Shown: one piece after another, positions 43,375-51,821 of the stretch
How the letters are laid out: every line of letters begins with the position of its first letter
Position numbering within the stretch: the stretch's first letter is position 1
Assembly (NCBI RefSeq): GCF_003046625.1
Contig: NZ_QAAD01000016.1
Coordinates: forward strand, 31,294 to 95,293
Length of the DNA stretch: 64,000 nucleotides
Reading direction: 5' to 3'
Source of the DNA: Mangrovibacterium marinum
Lineage (GTDB): Bacteria > Bacteroidota > Bacteroidia > Bacteroidales > Prolixibacteraceae
Notes under the pieces: model-generated
The model's input: the letters and a program-made list of their open reading frames with translations, nothing else
Told to the model about the DNA's origin: nothing
Database searches by the model: none
Translations under genes and position numbers: made by a program

Positions 43375-43743
43375 TTAAGCCACGACCGGAGGAGATAGCC
43401 CGAAGTAACTGGCACATACAGCCGAGGAATAAGGGGCGGTTGATGAGGCATAACTTCTCCTGATAACTGTAGTCCAATGTGGGACGGCGGTATCATTGAT
43501 CCGGCAATGGTCGGGTTGATCAACGAGCCGGTTCTGAAAAGAATGATGCTCGGTATAATTGAAATCCGCAGTGACTGCTTGTTGAGGAATTTGTTCGGCA
43601 TAGGTCAGGTGCATGTCGCTTTTTATCGGCGGCATACATTTTTTGTTTAAAACCTCGGTATTTGTTCCAAGGGTGAAAACAACCACAATACCTAAGAAGA
43701 TGAGGTAAGGTATTGCTGATCCTGTTAGTCCTATTAGAAACAT
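43375..43743 (-). CDS. Small protein of unknown function leading the haem operon
   Basis: 122 residues. The first 30 form a membrane anchor (LIGLTGSAIPYLIFLGIVVVFTLG); the rest is polar, with NKKCMPPIKSDMHLTYAEQI and a Ser/Ala-rich end. I do not recognise a family. Support comes from position: ATG at 43743 lies 19 bases downstream of a -7 element (TAACTTTG on the minus strand), and the stop is 44 bases before hemA. It may be a leader membrane protein of the haem operon. A chance frame cannot be excluded. Confidence 0.5.
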   Translation of the reverse strand: MFLIGLTGSAIPYLIFLGIVVVFTLGTNTEVLNKKCMPPIKSDMHLTYAEQIPQQAVTADFNYTEHHSFQNRLVDQPDHCRINDTAVPHWTTVIRRSYASSTAPYSSAVCASYFGLSPPVVA

Positions 43744-43761
43744 TTTTTATTGATTTTGTTT

Positions 43762-43769
43762 CAAAGTTA
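43762..43769 (-). promoter_or_regulatory. -7 element of the haem operon
   Basis: CAAAGTTA reads TAACTTTG on the minus strand (TAnnTTTG). The transcript would begin just before the small membrane protein gene and run through hemE. Confidence 0.5.
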
Positions 43770-43914
43770 ATAATCTCGCGCGGAGATGTGACAGATAAAA
43801 GTTGATAGATGTCAATCAGCGGCGGGATATTAATCTTTACAAAACATCTGCACGCTTAGAACAATGCTCGGCAGATATAGTTTGCTGTCGGGGGCTGTTT
43901 TTCCCCGGTATAAA

Positions 43915-43943
43915 ATGAAAAGTCCCCAAGTGGGGGACTTTTA
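43915..43943 (-). terminator. Terminator after the phosphosulfolactate synthase gene
   Basis: AAAAGTCCCC (43918-43927) and GGGGACTTTT (43933-43942) form a strong stem with A/T-runs on both sides. It lies about 18 bases after the stop on the minus strand. Confidence 0.88.
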
Positions 43944-43960
43944 TTGTGTTTGTAATGTTT

Positions 43961-44719
43961 TTAGGGCAGAAAGCTGAGCAGGGTATCGCCACGAAGTCCG
44001 CGTCTTAGCGTTTCCAACGGAATCACTTCGTTTTCGGCAATGTTGCCCAGGTTTACATTGGGGCCCAGTAGTTTGATAAACCAAACCTGCTGGTTTTTTA
44101 GTGGTGCTTCCCACAAAATTTTATCCGGATCGATATGTTTTCTGATATCGAGTACCAACTCCGAGTTGGCCGATCCATCGTTGTTGTAGATGCCCATGTT
44201 ACCACTTTCGCGTGCTTCGGCAATTACCTTCCAGGCTCCGGCGTCCAGCTCGGAAAGCATCCAGCTTACCCATTCTTCATTGCTGATTTCTTTGCCTTTC
44301 AGTTTTGTTCCTACTTCGGAAAGTACGACAAAGTCTTTGGCTAAATCCTGAATGTAGCGGCACTTCAGGTTGTGGTCCATGGGTAAAACGCCATCCGACA
44401 CTTCAGCTGTTTCAACACCTGCATCGGCGACAAATTTCTTGTAATCGTCAACCATGTTGCGGGCAGCAAAAGCTTCGAACAGGGTTCCTCCGAAATAGGG
44501 GCGCAAACCGGCTTGTTTATAGATTTTAATTTTCTCTTTTACGTTTGGTGTCAACAGACCTGTTCCGAAGCCCAGCTTTACCAAGTCGGTATATTGAGCA
44601 GAAACCTCACAAAAGTTTTCTGCTTCACGCAGAGACAATCCTTTGTCCATCATCATTGTTAAGCCTGACTCTCTGGGCTGTTCAGGTCTTTCAGGGACAA
44701 ATGGCAAGTTGAAATTCAT
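43961..44719 (-). CDS. Phosphosulfolactate synthase homologue (ComA family)
   Basis: 252 residues of a TIM-barrel protein. The family joins PEP and sulfite into (2R)-phospho-3-sulfolactate, known best from coenzyme M synthesis in methanogens. Recognisable parts are RESGLTMMMDKGLSLREAE, DLVKLGFGTGLLTPNVKEKI, LRPYFGGTLFEAF, VETAEVSDGVLPMD, and KVIAEARESGNMGIYN, which line the active site. Bacteroidota do not make coenzyme M, so it more likely serves another sulfonate (for example sulfolactate or a lipid precursor). It follows the TPR protein gene by 3 bases. Substrate inferred from family. Confidence 0.85.
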   Translation of the reverse strand: MNFNLPFVPERPEQPRESGLTMMMDKGLSLREAENFCEVSAQYTDLVKLGFGTGLLTPNVKEKIKIYKQAGLRPYFGGTLFEAFAARNMVDDYKKFVADAGVETAEVSDGVLPMDHNLKCRYIQDLAKDFVVLSEVGTKLKGKEISNEEWVSWMLSELDAGAWKVIAEARESGNMGIYNNDGSANSELVLDIRKHIDPDKILWEAPLKNQQVWFIKLLGPNVNLGNIAENEVIPLETLRRGLRGDTLLSFLP

Positions 44720-44722
44720 TTT

Positions 44723-46141
44723 TTATAATTTGGTTGATTCGTGTTTCTTTATTAATCTTTTAATGGATTCATTCTGAAGGGCTTCCGGGTAATAATCGAA
44801 CAAAACGCGGTAATTGCTGAAGTCGATTTCCAGGGCTCGCTCAAAGTAGCCTGTTGCCGATTGTTCATCGTTGTTTTCCAGCAAATAAGCTGTCAACCGA
44901 TAGTTGATGTTCGGATCGTCAGCGATCGATGACGAGGCGTTTTTCAGGATCTCGATTGAGCTGGCGAGTTTTCCGCGGTCGTATTCCAATTCTGCAAAGG
45001 CAATCCAACTTTCAGCGTTATCCGGGTCGAGCACAGTGGCTTTTTCGAAGGCTGATTCGGCCTGATCGTATTTCTCCATCTCGTGGCTGATTTTACCATA
45101 CATCAACCAGAAGTCGGGGTTTTCGTCATCCAGCTTCAGGGCCTTTTTCAGGTTGGCCAAGGCTTCGGGCAGTTTGCCGTCCATCCATTGGATCAGGCCT
45201 GCACCATACCAGGCGTTCGAGTTGTTTTTATTCACCCGGATTGCCTTGCGGTAATTTTGCAGTGCCTCCTGAAACTGCTCTAAATTCAGGTAGCATTCAC
45301 CTAAATAGCAATAAGCGTCGTCGTTGTCCTTGTCGTAGCTTAAGTACTCTTCGTAGCAGGGAATGGCATCCTTGTAGCGATTGTTGTTCGACAGGGCGTT
45401 GGCTTTATTGAAATAGGCCTGTTCAAAATCATCCTGCAGGGCAATCGAGAAGTCGTAGGCTTCTACAGCTTTGTCGTGCTCGCCGATGCGATTGAAAGTA
45501 ATGCCCAGGTTGTACCAAACAGAAGCATTAAACGGGTCGATGTCCAGGTATTCGTTGTAATAGCGGATGCTCTTGGTGAACTCCTGAATCCGATCGTAAT
45601 AATAGCCCAGCTCGTACAGCACCAACTCGTTTTTGGGATTGGCCTCGTAGGCTTGTTGCAAAAAAACGAGGGCTTGTTCACATTCTCCGGCTTGCCCCAA
45701 TGTTACGCCAATGTTATATAGTAGCTCATCATTGTCGTCGTAGTTATATTCGACCGCTTTTTCGTAGGCCTCAATGGCCTGATCGATCTGGTCGAGCATA
45801 ACCAGCGCCGAACCTTTAACCAGATAGACATCCGGGTTGGTATTTTCGATGCGTTCGGCAAAAATAGCTAGCTCGAGGCTTTCTTCAGCCTGCCCTTCGA
45901 TCAACAATATTTGTGCTTTTTTCACTTTCAGGCTAACCGAAGAAGGATGAATTTGTAAGCCGTAAGCCACTGCTGTTGCAGCTTTTTTGATTTTGCCTTC
46001 ATCTAAAAAATAATCGACAATTCCTTCGTATTCAAACACGTCGAAGTATTCGAAACGATCTTCATCAATCATTCCCAGAAAGCGGTTTACAGCCTCAACG
46101 ATTTCTTCGTTCTCTAAAAAGTCCCTTGCGTCCTCATCCAT
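44723..46141 (-). CDS. Tetratricopeptide repeat protein
   Basis: 472 residues made of about a dozen TPR units from residue 70 on, e.g. NELVLYELGYYYDRIQEF, SVWYNLGITFNRIGEHDKAV and DAYCYLGECYLNLEQFQEAL. No signal peptide, so probably cytoplasmic. The N-terminus has an acidic stretch (MDEDARDFLENEEIVEAV). A protein-protein scaffold is expected; partners unknown. CAAATTTA at 46161-46168 gives a minus-strand -7 element. The next gene, phosphosulfolactate synthase, starts 3 bases later, so the two are cotranscribed. Confidence 0.88.
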   Translation of the reverse strand: MDEDARDFLENEEIVEAVNRFLGMIDEDRFEYFDVFEYEGIVDYFLDEGKIKKAATAVAYGLQIHPSSVSLKVKKAQILLIEGQAEESLELAIFAERIENTNPDVYLVKGSALVMLDQIDQAIEAYEKAVEYNYDDNDELLYNIGVTLGQAGECEQALVFLQQAYEANPKNELVLYELGYYYDRIQEFTKSIRYYNEYLDIDPFNASVWYNLGITFNRIGEHDKAVEAYDFSIALQDDFEQAYFNKANALSNNNRYKDAIPCYEEYLSYDKDNDDAYCYLGECYLNLEQFQEALQNYRKAIRVNKNNSNAWYGAGLIQWMDGKLPEALANLKKALKLDDENPDFWLMYGKISHEMEKYDQAESAFEKATVLDPDNAESWIAFAELEYDRGKLASSIEILKNASSSIADDPNINYRLTAYLLENNDEQSATGYFERALEIDFSNYRVLFDYYPEALQNESIKRLIKKHESTKL

Positions 46142-46160
46142 AAAAAGAAAATTGCGGGTG

Positions 46161-46168
46161 CAAATTTA
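46161..46168 (-). promoter_or_regulatory. -7 element of the TPR/phosphosulfolactate synthase unit
   Basis: CAAATTTA reads TAAATTTG on the minus strand, 20 bases before the TPR gene start. No TTG at -33. Confidence 0.4.
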
Positions 46169-46185
46169 CAAATACTTTTGGAATC

Positions 46186-47721
46186 CTATTCCTCCGGCTG
46201 ATGCTCTTTTCGCAGAAGATCGTTGACGGTCTTCACCGGATTGAAGGTTTGGATTGGAACTTCCACAAAAAGCGTGTTCCAATCGGCCATTGCGCCATTC
46301 CACAGACCGGGTAGTTCCTGGGCTTTCAAATCTTTGCCATTCAGCGATTTTTTTGAAATGAAGCCGGTAGCCGGATCTACGAATGCGGCCAGGTCAAATT
46401 TTTCTCCTTTGTAGTTTTTGCAAGCACATACTAAATCAACCGGGTTGAAATGGGTAGCCGATTCAACAAGTGCTTTTTGCTTTTGATCCGAAAAGTCGAT
46501 TTGTGAGCTTTCCACCACCTGTAGCGACACCGAATCATCGCTGTTCTTGGCCCAGAACGGTCCCCCGCCGGGTTCTCCCTCGTTACGGACCATGCCACAG
46601 ATCCGGATCGGGCGGTTAAACTTGTTTTTCAGGTAATGGTACAATTCTTCTTTTTCGGTGTAATATTGGTTTGTTGGTGGTTTTACGTTCAGCACATTCT
46701 CCAGAAAACTGGCCGCCTCAGCCAAAAATACGCTTTGCAAAGCCGAATAGTGGTGGGTGTCGAATACCTGCTGGTAGCTGAAGATTTTCTCCTGCAAGCT
46801 GAAGAGCAGGCCGGCTAAGGCTTTTTTATATTTTACCGTTTCGGGTTTGAGATAGTCGGGAACAACATTGTCGATATTTTTTATAAAAATGATGTCGGCA
46901 TCCAGTTCGCCAAGGTTGGCTATCAGAGCTCCGTGGCCCCCGGGACGAAAGAGCAGACTGCCGTCGTCTTTGCGAAACGGTTCATTTTCGGGGGTCACCG
47001 CAATGGTATCTGTCTTCGGCTTCTGCTGGCTGAAGGCAATGGTATATTTGGCGCCGAATTGCTGTTCGTATTTCGATTTTATATCGGCTAAATGTTCTTC
47101 AAACTTTTCCTGATGTTCGGGCGAAACCGTAAAATGAATATCGATTGAGTTGTTGCTCTTTTGGGCATACAGCGCACCTTCCACACAGTGTTCTTCAAAC
47201 GATGTGCGGTTACTTTCTTTGTAGCTGTGGAACTTGAGCAGGCCCTTGGGCAAATTGCCGTAGTTTAAGCCATCCTCGGTTAAAACAAGCTTCAGCACTT
47301 CGAGAGCCGATAATTCATTCGGCGACTTGCCGGCGACTTGGGCTAAATCGGGGTAGAAAGCAAATTTGGTCAAATTGTCGAAGAAATATTGAATGTCCTT
47401 TTTGCTTTTAACGTCCTTTTCGCTTGCGCCGGCTTCGAGTGCATCTTTTGCCTCGTATAGTGCTTTAAACATACGGCTGGCAGCCCCCGATGCAGGAACA
47501 AATTTGAGTAGGCTGGCTCCGCCGGCGGTTTTTTCGTCGAACTGGCGGATGTGTGCCAAGGTGTCTGCCTCATTCAGTTGAATGATGCCGTCGCCAACAG
47601 TGGCGGGCTTTATAATTTGTAAGAATGGAAATCCGGAGATGAAGTTGTCGATTTGTTGTTTGACTGTTAGTGGATTACTGCCTCGTGCTTTAATATCCTC
47701 GTTATCTTTCTCAGTAAACAT
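46186..47721 (-). CDS. DUF4301 protein
   Basis: 511 residues matching the Bacteroidota DUF4301 family. Characteristic pieces are KFVPASGAASRMFKALYEAK near residue 85, HCVEGALYAQKSNNSIDIHF, and DDGSLLFRPGGHGALIANLG with IIFIKNIDNVVPDYLKP, which resemble the nucleotide-sugar-binding loops of nucleotidyltransferases, and an ARG-like GMVRNEGEPGGGPFWA toward the C-terminus. The KFVPASGAASRMF phosphate loop supports a nucleotidyltransferase fold. No function established. Cytoplasmic. It stands alone downstream of the divergent radical SAM gene. Confidence 0.85.
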   Translation of the reverse strand: MFTEKDNEDIKARGSNPLTVKQQIDNFISGFPFLQIIKPATVGDGIIQLNEADTLAHIRQFDEKTAGGASLLKFVPASGAASRMFKALYEAKDALEAGASEKDVKSKKDIQYFFDNLTKFAFYPDLAQVAGKSPNELSALEVLKLVLTEDGLNYGNLPKGLLKFHSYKESNRTSFEEHCVEGALYAQKSNNSIDIHFTVSPEHQEKFEEHLADIKSKYEQQFGAKYTIAFSQQKPKTDTIAVTPENEPFRKDDGSLLFRPGGHGALIANLGELDADIIFIKNIDNVVPDYLKPETVKYKKALAGLLFSLQEKIFSYQQVFDTHHYSALQSVFLAEAASFLENVLNVKPPTNQYYTEKEELYHYLKNKFNRPIRICGMVRNEGEPGGGPFWAKNSDDSVSLQVVESSQIDFSDQKQKALVESATHFNPVDLVCACKNYKGEKFDLAAFVDPATGFISKKSLNGKDLKAQELPGLWNGAMADWNTLFVEVPIQTFNPVKTVNDLLRKEHQPEE

Positions 47722-47887
47722 AGTTCAGTGTATTTTAGTGTTTGGTTAAAATTAAGGAAATAGAACCGACATATAAGAGGCTTTTTTAGTATTGGTGCGG
47801 TAAAGTTTTCAACATTTGTTGATAAGATTGGGCTGCATGCAAAAATTGATGCTGCATTTTTGTGGCGATCCCACCAGGACTGCTGCC

Positions 47888-47919
47888 TTGTTTCAACTCA
47901 TTTTTTATCTGTATTTTTG
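47888..47919 (+). promoter_or_regulatory. Promoter of the radical SAM gene
   Basis: TTG at 47888-47890, 21 bases, TATTTTTG at 47912-47919. The start near 47925 supports ATG 47943 over the earlier in-frame start at 47862. Confidence 0.6.
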
Positions 47920-47942
47920 CGGCGCAACCAAATAACTGTTTT

Positions 47943-48878
47943 ATGCAATTTCCCTGGAAACACAATCGCCGTTACAATGATTTTCCGACCTACTTTAAAT
48001 CGAAATTCAACGGGCGGGTTCAAAAGGTATCGGTCGATGCCGGTTTTACTTGCCCGAACCGCGACGGCAGCAAGGCCCTTAACGGCTGCTCGTATTGTAA
48101 CAACAAAACCTTTAAGCCCGATTACTGCCGGTTGGAAAAGAGCATTACAGAACAACTTAAGCAGGGGATCGAATTTTTTGCCCGCAAGTATCAGTCGATG
48201 CAGTTCCTGGCTTATTTTCAGGCCTATTCGAACACTTATGCTGATGTGGAGGTGTTGACGCAACGCTATGAAGAAGCGTTGGCTGTTCCCGGAGTAATTG
48301 GTTTGGTGATTGGGACTCGCCCGGATTGTGTGACGCCGGAAGTGCTTGATTATTTGCAGGAACTGTCGCAAAAATATTACGTGATGGTTGAGTTTGGCGT
48401 GGAGTCGGTGAAAGACGAAACGCTGAGTCGAATAAACCGCGGGCACGATTTTGCAGCGGCCCAACGGGCTATTAGCGAAACTGCCCGCCGCGGGATTCAT
48501 AACTGCGCTCATTTGATTTTGGGACTGCCCGGCGAAAACCGTTCCGATTTTCTGGAACAGGCGCGCGAGATTTCAAAACTGCCGGTTGAAAACCTGAAGT
48601 TGCACCAGCTGCAAATTCATCGCGGAACACGAATGGCGGTGGAGTACGCTGAACGGCCGCAGGATTTCGAATTGTTTACGGTGGAAGAGTATCTTGACTT
48701 GGTGGTGGATTATCTGGAACTGCTGAACCCGAACATCATTTTGGAACGCTTCATTAGCCAAGCTCCGAAAGATTTGTTGATCGCCCCCAAATGGGGATTG
48801 AAAAACTTCGAGTTTGTAGCGAAACTCGAAAAACGGCTGGCTGAACGGGATACCTGGCAGGGGAGGCTGTATCTGTAA
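47943..48878 (+). CDS. TIGR01212-family radical SAM protein (YhcC-like)
   Basis: 311 residues from ATG at 47943 (MQFPWKHNRRYND). The iron-sulfur motif is FTCPNRDGSKALNGCSYCNN, the long-spaced cysteine pattern of this family, which also has SAM-binding GVIGLVIGTRPDCVTPE. ICGIHNCAHLILGLPGENR-like RGIHNCAHLILGLPGENRSD and LEQAREISKLPVENLKLHQL are conserved. The function of YhcC-type proteins is not known. It is divergent from the DUF4301 gene, with a clean promoter. Confidence 0.88.
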   Translation: MQFPWKHNRRYNDFPTYFKSKFNGRVQKVSVDAGFTCPNRDGSKALNGCSYCNNKTFKPDYCRLEKSITEQLKQGIEFFARKYQSMQFLAYFQAYSNTYADVEVLTQRYEEALAVPGVIGLVIGTRPDCVTPEVLDYLQELSQKYYVMVEFGVESVKDETLSRINRGHDFAAAQRAISETARRGIHNCAHLILGLPGENRSDFLEQAREISKLPVENLKLHQLQIHRGTRMAVEYAERPQDFELFTVEEYLDLVVDYLELLNPNIILERFISQAPKDLLIAPKWGLKNFEFVAKLEKRLAERDTWQGRLYL

Positions 48879-49029
48879 AAATAACGGACGATTTTTCCAT
48901 AAACATTTTCTTTCAGCAATAGGTTTGCCGGTGGTCGTTTTAGGTGACTTAAAACCGAAAGGACTAATGGATATTTGTCAGGATAAGCGGTGGGATTGTT
49001 CTTACCTACGCCTTATTATCTTCGTTTCT

Positions 49030-49062
49030 TCTAGGTTATATCTAGGTTATTAATAGGTTTAT
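49030..49062 (+). repeat. Short direct repeats before the DUF6266 gene
   Basis: TCTAGGTTATA occurs at 49030-49040 and again, as TCTAGGTTATT, at 49041-49051, and a third partial form AATAGGTTTATA follows, with a period of about 11 bases. It may be a stack of binding sites upstream of the next gene. Confidence 0.45.
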
Positions 49063-49119
49063 AAACGTGTTATTATTATATTAGTAACATTGAATAACCC
49101 GATTAAATTTGGATTTGTT

Positions 49120-49737
49120 ATGGCAAAGGTAAAAGGCGGATTGTTAGGATCGGTCAGCGGTAAGCTGGGGCCGGTGGTGGTTGTTCAGCGGGGCGACACC
49201 ACTTATGTCCGTGCCAGGCCGGTATATACTGAAAACTCGTGGTCGGAGCGGCAATTGAAGAACCAGCAGCGGTTTCGGGCGGTCAATGCGTTTTGTACGC
49301 AGAACAAACTGATGGTGATTCAGCCGATATGGAACAAACTAGTCGCGGGCAAGAGTGGTTACCATTTGTTTTTGAAAGCTAATATGCCTGCTTTTGGGCG
49401 TGATGGCGGTTTGGAAGACCTTTCGTTGTTGCATTTTTCGGATGGCAAGTTGGCCTTGCCTTTTCACTTGCAGGCCAGGCGACTGGATGCGATGACTATT
49501 CGGGTGAGTTGGGAGAATGATCCGCTGTTGCCGGCATCGCGTATGCGGGACGAACTGCTTTTTATTACGGCCGAGGATCAGCAATTTAACGGGATTATGA
49601 GTGCCGGAATCAACCGATCGCTAGGCGAAGGCACGATCCGGCTCCCCGAGGGCAGCGCAGCTGCCCGCGGGATCTACCTTTTTTTTGCTACACCCGACCG
49701 TTCGACCTTCTCGCCCGACAGATACATGACGCTTTAG
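49120..49737 (+). CDS. DUF6266 protein
   Basis: 205 residues from ATG at 49120 (MAKVKGGLLGSVSGKLGPVVV). A frame from TTG at 49090 adds 10 residues that are not family-like. The N-terminal GGLLGSVSGKLGPVVVVQRG followed by YVRARPVY and NQQRFRAVNAFCTQ is the DUF6266 signature; the rest is beta-rich, ending in SPDRYMTL. The family is common and often multi-copy in Bacteroidota. No known function; the glycine-rich start hints at a structural or surface role. Stands alone before the polysaccharide locus. Confidence 0.8.
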   Translation: MAKVKGGLLGSVSGKLGPVVVVQRGDTTYVRARPVYTENSWSERQLKNQQRFRAVNAFCTQNKLMVIQPIWNKLVAGKSGYHLFLKANMPAFGRDGGLEDLSLLHFSDGKLALPFHLQARRLDAMTIRVSWENDPLLPASRMRDELLFITAEDQQFNGIMSAGINRSLGEGTIRLPEGSAAARGIYLFFATPDRSTFSPDRYMTL

Positions 49738-50013
49738 GCGATTGCTGTGTTGTCTTGTTGCCGGTTCGTGTGTTCGCGCTAGGGGCCTCCAAGCGGTTGA
49801 ACCGATATGAAGAAGGGCTTTGTGTTTGGCTAAAGATAACGATGTTCGGTACGAGCGATAAATGTTCATCCGGTTTTGTGATTTGAGGCTTGAGGCTTGT
49901 TTTCGCTTTGCACAAGAGTAATAGCCGGCATTTTATCGAACTGTTACGAAATCTATTACCTTTACCGTGTCTCAATTGTATTTTATCCAATCAAACTAAG
50001 CTATTAACCAGTA
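49738..50013. other. Gap before the polysaccharide locus, no gene seen
   Basis: About 275 bases with one small direct repeat (GAGGCTTGAGGCTT near 49883). TACCTTTA near 49965 is only a partial -7 match. No gene supported. Confidence 0.4.
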
Positions 50014-50619
50014 TTGAGTTCGGAAAATTATCATATTGACAGAGCTTTGCTCGATCGGCTTCGCGAAGGCGACAGGCAAGCCTTTAAAGCGCTGTTTGAC
50101 AAATACGGTGTTCGGCTGTACCATTTTGCGTTCAAGTATCTGCGAGAGAAGGAAGATGCCGAGGACCTGCTGCACGAAGTGTTTCTGAAGATATGGGAGA
50201 ACCGGGAAAACTTGAGATCCGACTCGTCCTTCCAGTCCTATCTTTTTACCATCGCCTACAATAATATTCGCCAGCGGTTTTTAAAAAAAAGCAGGGAAGA
50301 GAAATACATTCAGGTGTTTGCAGAGGAATACATGGTTTCTTCTGCCAAAAACGAGGATGACCTGGATTATCACTTTTTTTTGAGAAAGTTCAATGAGCTT
50401 ATCGATTTACTTCCTCCCAGGAGAAAAGAAATCTTCGTGCTTCGTTACAAGGAGGAGAAAAAAAGCGGCGAAATTGCAGAACAGCTAAATATTAGCGAGC
50501 AATTTGTAAAAAAACAATTATCGATTGCCCGGAGGTTTGTTATTGATAAGATGAAGGAAGATAATGATTTAGCGGGGGTGTTGTTCTTGTATCTGTTTGC
50601 CGCACAAACACCGGATTAA
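50014..50619 (+). CDS. ECF sigma factor of the polysaccharide locus
   Basis: 201 residues starting at TTG 50014; no ATG or GTG gives a complete region 2. Region 2 is LDRLREGDRQAFKALFDKYG to YLFTIAYNNIRQRFLKK; region 4 is LIDLLPPRRKEIFVLRYKEE to SEQFVKKQLSIARRF. The short tail ends NDLAGVLFLYLFAAQ, which is typical of Bacteroidota PUL sigma factors. With the FecR protein encoded next (78 bases between) and a SusC carrying an STN domain, it fits the trans-envelope scheme in which ligand transport by SusC releases the sigma factor. Confidence 0.9.
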   Translation: MSSENYHIDRALLDRLREGDRQAFKALFDKYGVRLYHFAFKYLREKEDAEDLLHEVFLKIWENRENLRSDSSFQSYLFTIAYNNIRQRFLKKSREEKYIQVFAEEYMVSSAKNEDDLDYHFFLRKFNELIDLLPPRRKEIFVLRYKEEKKSGEIAEQLNISEQFVKKQLSIARRFVIDKMKEDNDLAGVLFLYLFAAQTPD

Positions 50620-50697
50620 AAATTTCACAAAAAAAAGTCATTTCGAGGGCTACGTTTTTCGGTCTTGTTGATATTACCTATAAACAGACTTGAAAAA

Positions 50698-51723
50698 ATG
50701 GCAGTCAACCGAAAGCATATTGATAACGTCTTTGGTCAGAAACAGAGTCTTCGTGACCAGCAAATGCTCGAAAGGTATTTCGAGGACATTGACTTAAATG
50801 AAGAAACCCGGCAGATCGTTAAAGAGCAATGGGAACAGTTTGATGCAACGGCCGATGGTGCGGCGAATATTGATCATGTGTTCCATAAACTGTTTTATAC
50901 CATTACTAATTCGACCCGCAATTCGGGTAAAATCATAAACCTTCGTTTCCGAATTGCACAAATTGCAGCAATTCTTATAGTTGGAATCTTCCTTGCAGGA
51001 GCTATTTACTTTACGCGTAGTAGTTACCATATTGCGGAAAGTCAGCAAATCGAATTTATATCGACTTCGGGGTTTCGTAACCAATTTAAGTTGCCCGATG
51101 GAACAACAGGCTGGCTTGGCGCCGACTCAGAACTGAAGTACCAATTAGAAGAAAACAACCACCGTGTTGTAAAGCTGGATGGACTGGCCTTCTTTAATGT
51201 TGTTCACAATGATTCTCCTTTTATTGTAAAAACGCCTAAAAACCTGAACGTCGAGGTCATGGGTACCCGGTTCAATGTTTCAGCCTACAGCGCCGATCCT
51301 TCATGTGAAGTGGTTTTGGAAGAAGGAAGCGTCTTGTTGTCTAACACCAGCGGGCTAAATGAAAAAATGGTTCCCAATGATCGCATTGTGTTTGATCTGC
51401 GAAATAATCAACTTAAAAAATCGCAGGTTAATACATCCGATTATCTGTCCTGGATTGACGGGAAGCTGGTTCTCAAAGATATTTCGTTGCGTGAGGCATG
51501 CCTGAGATTAAGCCGTTTTTATAATGTCGATATGGAAGTGAGGGCCGAGAATATTGACAAGGAGAAAGTGAGACTGGTTCTCGAAAACGAATCGCTGGAG
51601 GATGCCTTGAAACTTCTATCTGTTATTGCTCCGATCAGTTATCAGGTCGAAGAACGAAAAGCCCGGGGCGACGACAGCTACTCTAGAAAGAAAATAATTA
51701 TTTTAAATAAATCGCCTATGTAG
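50698..51723 (+). CDS. FecR-family anti-sigma factor
   Basis: 341 residues from ATG at 50698. A start at 50665 would add 11 residues of a poor leader. Residues 1-70 lie in the cytoplasm and bind the sigma factor; a single membrane segment is at about 80-100 (IAQIAAILIVGIFLAGAIYF). The periplasmic FecR domain follows (QFKLPDGTTGWLGADSELKY, VEVMGTRFNVSAYS, VVLEEGSVLL), and a DUF4974-type domain ends it (LKDISLREACLRLSRFYNV, DALKLLSVIAPISYQV). The STN-SusC N-terminus is expected to contact this last domain. Confidence 0.92.
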   Translation: MAVNRKHIDNVFGQKQSLRDQQMLERYFEDIDLNEETRQIVKEQWEQFDATADGAANIDHVFHKLFYTITNSTRNSGKIINLRFRIAQIAAILIVGIFLAGAIYFTRSSYHIAESQQIEFISTSGFRNQFKLPDGTTGWLGADSELKYQLEENNHRVVKLDGLAFFNVVHNDSPFIVKTPKNLNVEVMGTRFNVSAYSADPSCEVVLEEGSVLLSNTSGLNEKMVPNDRIVFDLRNNQLKKSQVNTSDYLSWIDGKLVLKDISLREACLRLSRFYNVDMEVRAENIDKEKVRLVLENESLEDALKLLSVIAPISYQVEERKARGDDSYSRKKIIILNKSPM

Positions 51724-51743
51724 TTCATAAACAAAAGTGAAAA

Positions 51744-51772
51744 GCGGGAAAGCACCTCCAATGCCCTCCCGC
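51744..51772 (+). repeat. Short inverted repeat between fecR and susC
   Basis: GCGGGA (51744-51749) and TCCCGC (51767-51772) can pair around a 17-base loop. There is no T-tract after it. It may set a boundary or influence susC mRNA, but the stem is short. Confidence 0.35.
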
Positions 51773-51821
51773 CGCTCAGTAAAGTCTACGGTTATTTTAA
51801 ACATTACTAATTTCCAAATTT

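Noticed and set aside
43341..43601. Second minus-strand frame overlapping the small hem leader gene
   Set aside because: No signal or hydrophobic start, and it overlaps hemA's leader region; the 43375-43743 frame is better placed behind the -7 element.
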